64,000 nt of DNA from an uncultured Campylobacterales bacterium (lineage in GTDB: Bacteria; Campylobacterota; Campylobacteria; Campylobacterales; Sulfurimonadaceae), in assembly GCA_903892995.1 (NCBI GenBank), contig CAITKP010000037.1, forward strand, positions 1-64,000, read 5' to 3'. The position numbers were made by a program, and so were the translations under genes. The first letter of the stretch is position 1, and each line of letters begins with the position of its first letter. Positions 62,686 to 64,000 of the stretch are shown piece by piece. The notes under the pieces are model-generated. The model was given only the letters and a program-made list of their open reading frames with translations. It was not told the DNA's origin and did not search any database.

Positions 62686-63233
62686 GCCATCCCTCTTTTT
62701 TGTATCTCTTCATGAAATAATTTTTCATAAAGAATCTCATAATCATCCGTGCCAGGAATGATATTACGTTTATAAGAACTAATTTTTTCTCTAACCGCTT
62801 TTTCGATCTCATCATTGTCTGCAATAAATGAAGTTATTGAGTTGTAAATAATATTTTTAATACGATTTTCTGCAACGTCAAAGTGAATTAAATCCTCTTC
62901 ATAAAGTTCATCTAATATTTTATGAGATAAATCTGAATAACGCTCTTCATAGTTTAAAATCACTCCATACTGTGGAGCTAGTTTTTTCTTTATCATATAA
63001 AAGAGTTGACGCTCATCTGCGAGATAAAACTCTATTTGATCCTCATTTGCATCAACGATTTCATACACTTTTTCTTCTAAAGTCATCTCTTGCTTTATGT
63101 TTGTCAATAATATTTTTTCTGCTTCATGTGCTACGGGTTCAAGACCTTTTGTCATAGTAACAACACCACTTTTACTTAAATCGATCGCTATTTTACTTGA
63201 TATATGTGGTACAGTTTTTAGTGAAACTTTCAT
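62682..63233 (-). CDS. DUF507 protein
   Basis: The 183 residues contain two DUF507 repeats (about 1-90 and 92-180), seen in EEKVYEIVDANEDQIEFYLADERQLFYMIKKKLA and SHKILDELYEEDLIHFDVAENRIKNIIYNSI. The family is widespread in epsilonproteobacteria and almost always precedes carA, but nothing is known of its function. There is no signal peptide. ATGA overlap with carA. Confidence 0.87.
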   Translation of the reverse strand: MKVSLKTVPHISSKIAIDLSKSGVVTMTKGLEPVAHEAEKILLTNIKQEMTLEEKVYEIVDANEDQIEFYLADERQLFYMIKKKLAPQYGVILNYEERYSDLSHKILDELYEEDLIHFDVAENRIKNIIYNSITSFIADNDEIEKAVREKISSYKRNIIPGTDDYEILYEKLFHEEIQKRGMA

Positions 63234-63305
63234 ATTCAGCCCTGTTTAAAATTTCATTATTCTACAATAAAAAAGGTAAAGATTTGATTATGCAATGGCC
63301 CTCTT

Positions 63306-63905
63306 TTAAACTCTTTTTCTTTTACAAAAACGATTGCCCTCTTTAACTGTGGGCATAAATCCATTCATAATCATAAGTATTAAGCTCCCCAAATATGGAA
63401 TAAGTACAAGTAAATAAAACCAACCTGATCTATTTGTATCATGAAAACGTTTTATTGATGTTACTATATTTATATAAAGCAAAGGAAGTAAAATAAACAT
63501 AAAAAATGCACCTGTAATTACAACAGTTTGATCAGCTATCTCATTACTTTCTGTATTTGACATAACTACGTAAACTCCAAAAAGCATCCAAATTGCAAAA
63601 GAAAATAGAGTGATTTTCCAATACTGCCATCTTGTATAGCAGCCTTTTGAAGAGAAAAGTTCTGCAAAGCCATATTTTTGGTCTTCATAATAGCAGCTCG
63701 CTTGCTCATATTCTAAATCACTTGCCTCAGTTAAATAGATCTCTTTGGCATTATGTCCTTCTAGATTAAATTCTGCATCCATCCCTTTTTGTATATGATT
63801 TACACTAATAACATCACTTTTTTTAAAGCTACAACGACTACCATCATTACATGTAATGATCCCTTCGTTTGTTGCATAATCATAATGCAGTATTTTTCCC
63901 TTCAT
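63306..63905 (-). CDS. DUF805 membrane protein with a cold-shock-like N-terminus
   Basis: Residues about 1-65 (MKGKILHYDYATNEGIITCNDGSRCSFKKSDV) have the layout of a small cold-shock beta barrel; the rest is DUF805 with three helices (about 98-115, 128-148 and 160-180) and the typical IKRFHDTNRSGWFYLL motif. The cold-shock-like part keeps the NEGIITCNDG loop but not the full RNP aromatic residues, so nucleic-acid binding is uncertain. A palindrome copy at 63846-63857 (CATTACATGTAATG) lies inside. Confidence 0.72.
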   Translation of the reverse strand: MKGKILHYDYATNEGIITCNDGSRCSFKKSDVISVNHIQKGMDAEFNLEGHNAKEIYLTEASDLEYEQASCYYEDQKYGFAELFSSKGCYTRWQYWKITLFSFAIWMLFGVYVVMSNTESNEIADQTVVITGAFFMFILLPLLYINIVTSIKRFHDTNRSGWFYLLVLIPYLGSLILMIMNGFMPTVKEGNRFCKRKRV

Positions 63906-63908
63906 GTT

Positions 63909-64000
63909 CTATTGTCCCTTTATCTGTGTTAGTAATGTTGTTATTTTAGATGCTTTTTGTGGATCCATTTTCGTTAATATCTTGCCAACAATATTTGGTT
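63909..64000 (-). CDS. C-terminal end of a MotE/MgtE-N-like protein (partial)
   Basis: Only the last 29 codons and two extra bases are in the window. The residues IVGKILTKMDPQKASKITTLL match the repeat of MgtE-N/FliG-like helical proteins, in particular small flagellar MotE-type chaperones. The reading frame ends with TAG at 63909-63911. It is 3 bases from the DUF805 gene, on the same strand. Family only tentative. Confidence 0.5.
   Translation of the reverse strand, partial: PNIVGKILTKMDPQKASKITTLLTQIKGQ

Noticed and set aside
2361-63857. Repeated palindrome considered as a CRISPR or REP array
   Set aside because: Copies are single, widely spread and mainly inside genes; there are no regular spacers or paired arrays.

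Overview
The window reads as chromosome from a free-living member of the Campylobacterota (epsilonproteobacteria), most like the Sulfurimonas/Sulfuricurvum group. The basis is gene content and arrangement: petABC with a two-haem PetC, ccoNOQP followed by DUF4006, a four-subunit 2-oxoacid:ferredoxin oxidoreductase, malate:quinone oxidoreductase, an AddAB pair, and AT-rich coding with many 1-4 base gene overlaps. No rRNA, tRNA, insertion sequence, phage gene or CRISPR array was seen.

Layout. 0-3.4 kb: the end of an outer-membrane porin, then a five-gene operon of exported proteins (MBL hydrolase, thioredoxin, two DsrE-like proteins, DUF302) that looks like a periplasmic sulfur or redox relay. 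3.4-11.2 kb (minus): homoserine dehydrogenase, an aminotransferase, a RodZ-like protein, rRNA methyltransferases RlmB, RsmI and RsmE, and L31. 11.3-14.8 kb: moeA against moaA-queE-queD (molybdopterin and queuosine). 15-17.7 kb: the bc1 complex. 18.6-25.1 kb: an accessory stretch with a uracil-DNA glycosylase remnant, a leucine-rich leader peptide with an attenuator-like terminator, a LeuA-methyltransferase fusion, a TetR/NTF2-like pair with twin operators, an orphan ABC ATPase, a DsrE-like gene and an arylamine N-acetyltransferase. 25.2-34.2 kb: mnmG, then five overlapping signalling genes (receiver-HD-GYP, receiver, FIST-PAS kinase, globin-like hybrid kinase, HDOD). 34.2-38.8 kb: ppnP, Sel1 repeat protein, ribE, FlhB C-terminus-like protein, RimB-like protease, rimK and an M42-like peptidase. 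38.8-46.6 kb: mnmD, mqo, gltA and porCDAB. 46.7-55.6 kb: HAD phosphatase, methyltransferase, peptide-binding protein, rplM-rpsI and addBA. 55.6-61.5 kb: the cbb3 oxidase operon with accessory genes and a TauE/SafE-like membrane protein. 61.5-64 kb: carA, DUF507, DUF805 and the end of a MotE/MgtE-N-like gene.

How they work together. petABC and ccoNOQP form the quinol-to-oxygen chain, mqo feeds it, and por with gltA connect central carbon metabolism. moaA, moeA, queD and queE share GTP-derived pterin chemistry. The signalling block could pass gas and small-molecule signals to c-di-GMP turnover.

Three observations stand out. First, a palindrome, CTTACATGTAAG, recurs dozens of times, mostly inside genes and coding for Leu-His-Val or Leu-Thr-Cys-Lys; it resembles the HIP1 elements of cyanobacteria in behaviour. 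Second, LeuA has lost its usual C-terminal regulatory domain in favour of a methyltransferase. Third, the same gene is preceded by a 28-residue peptide ending in seven leucines among nine residues, and the terminator between them is built from that palindrome.
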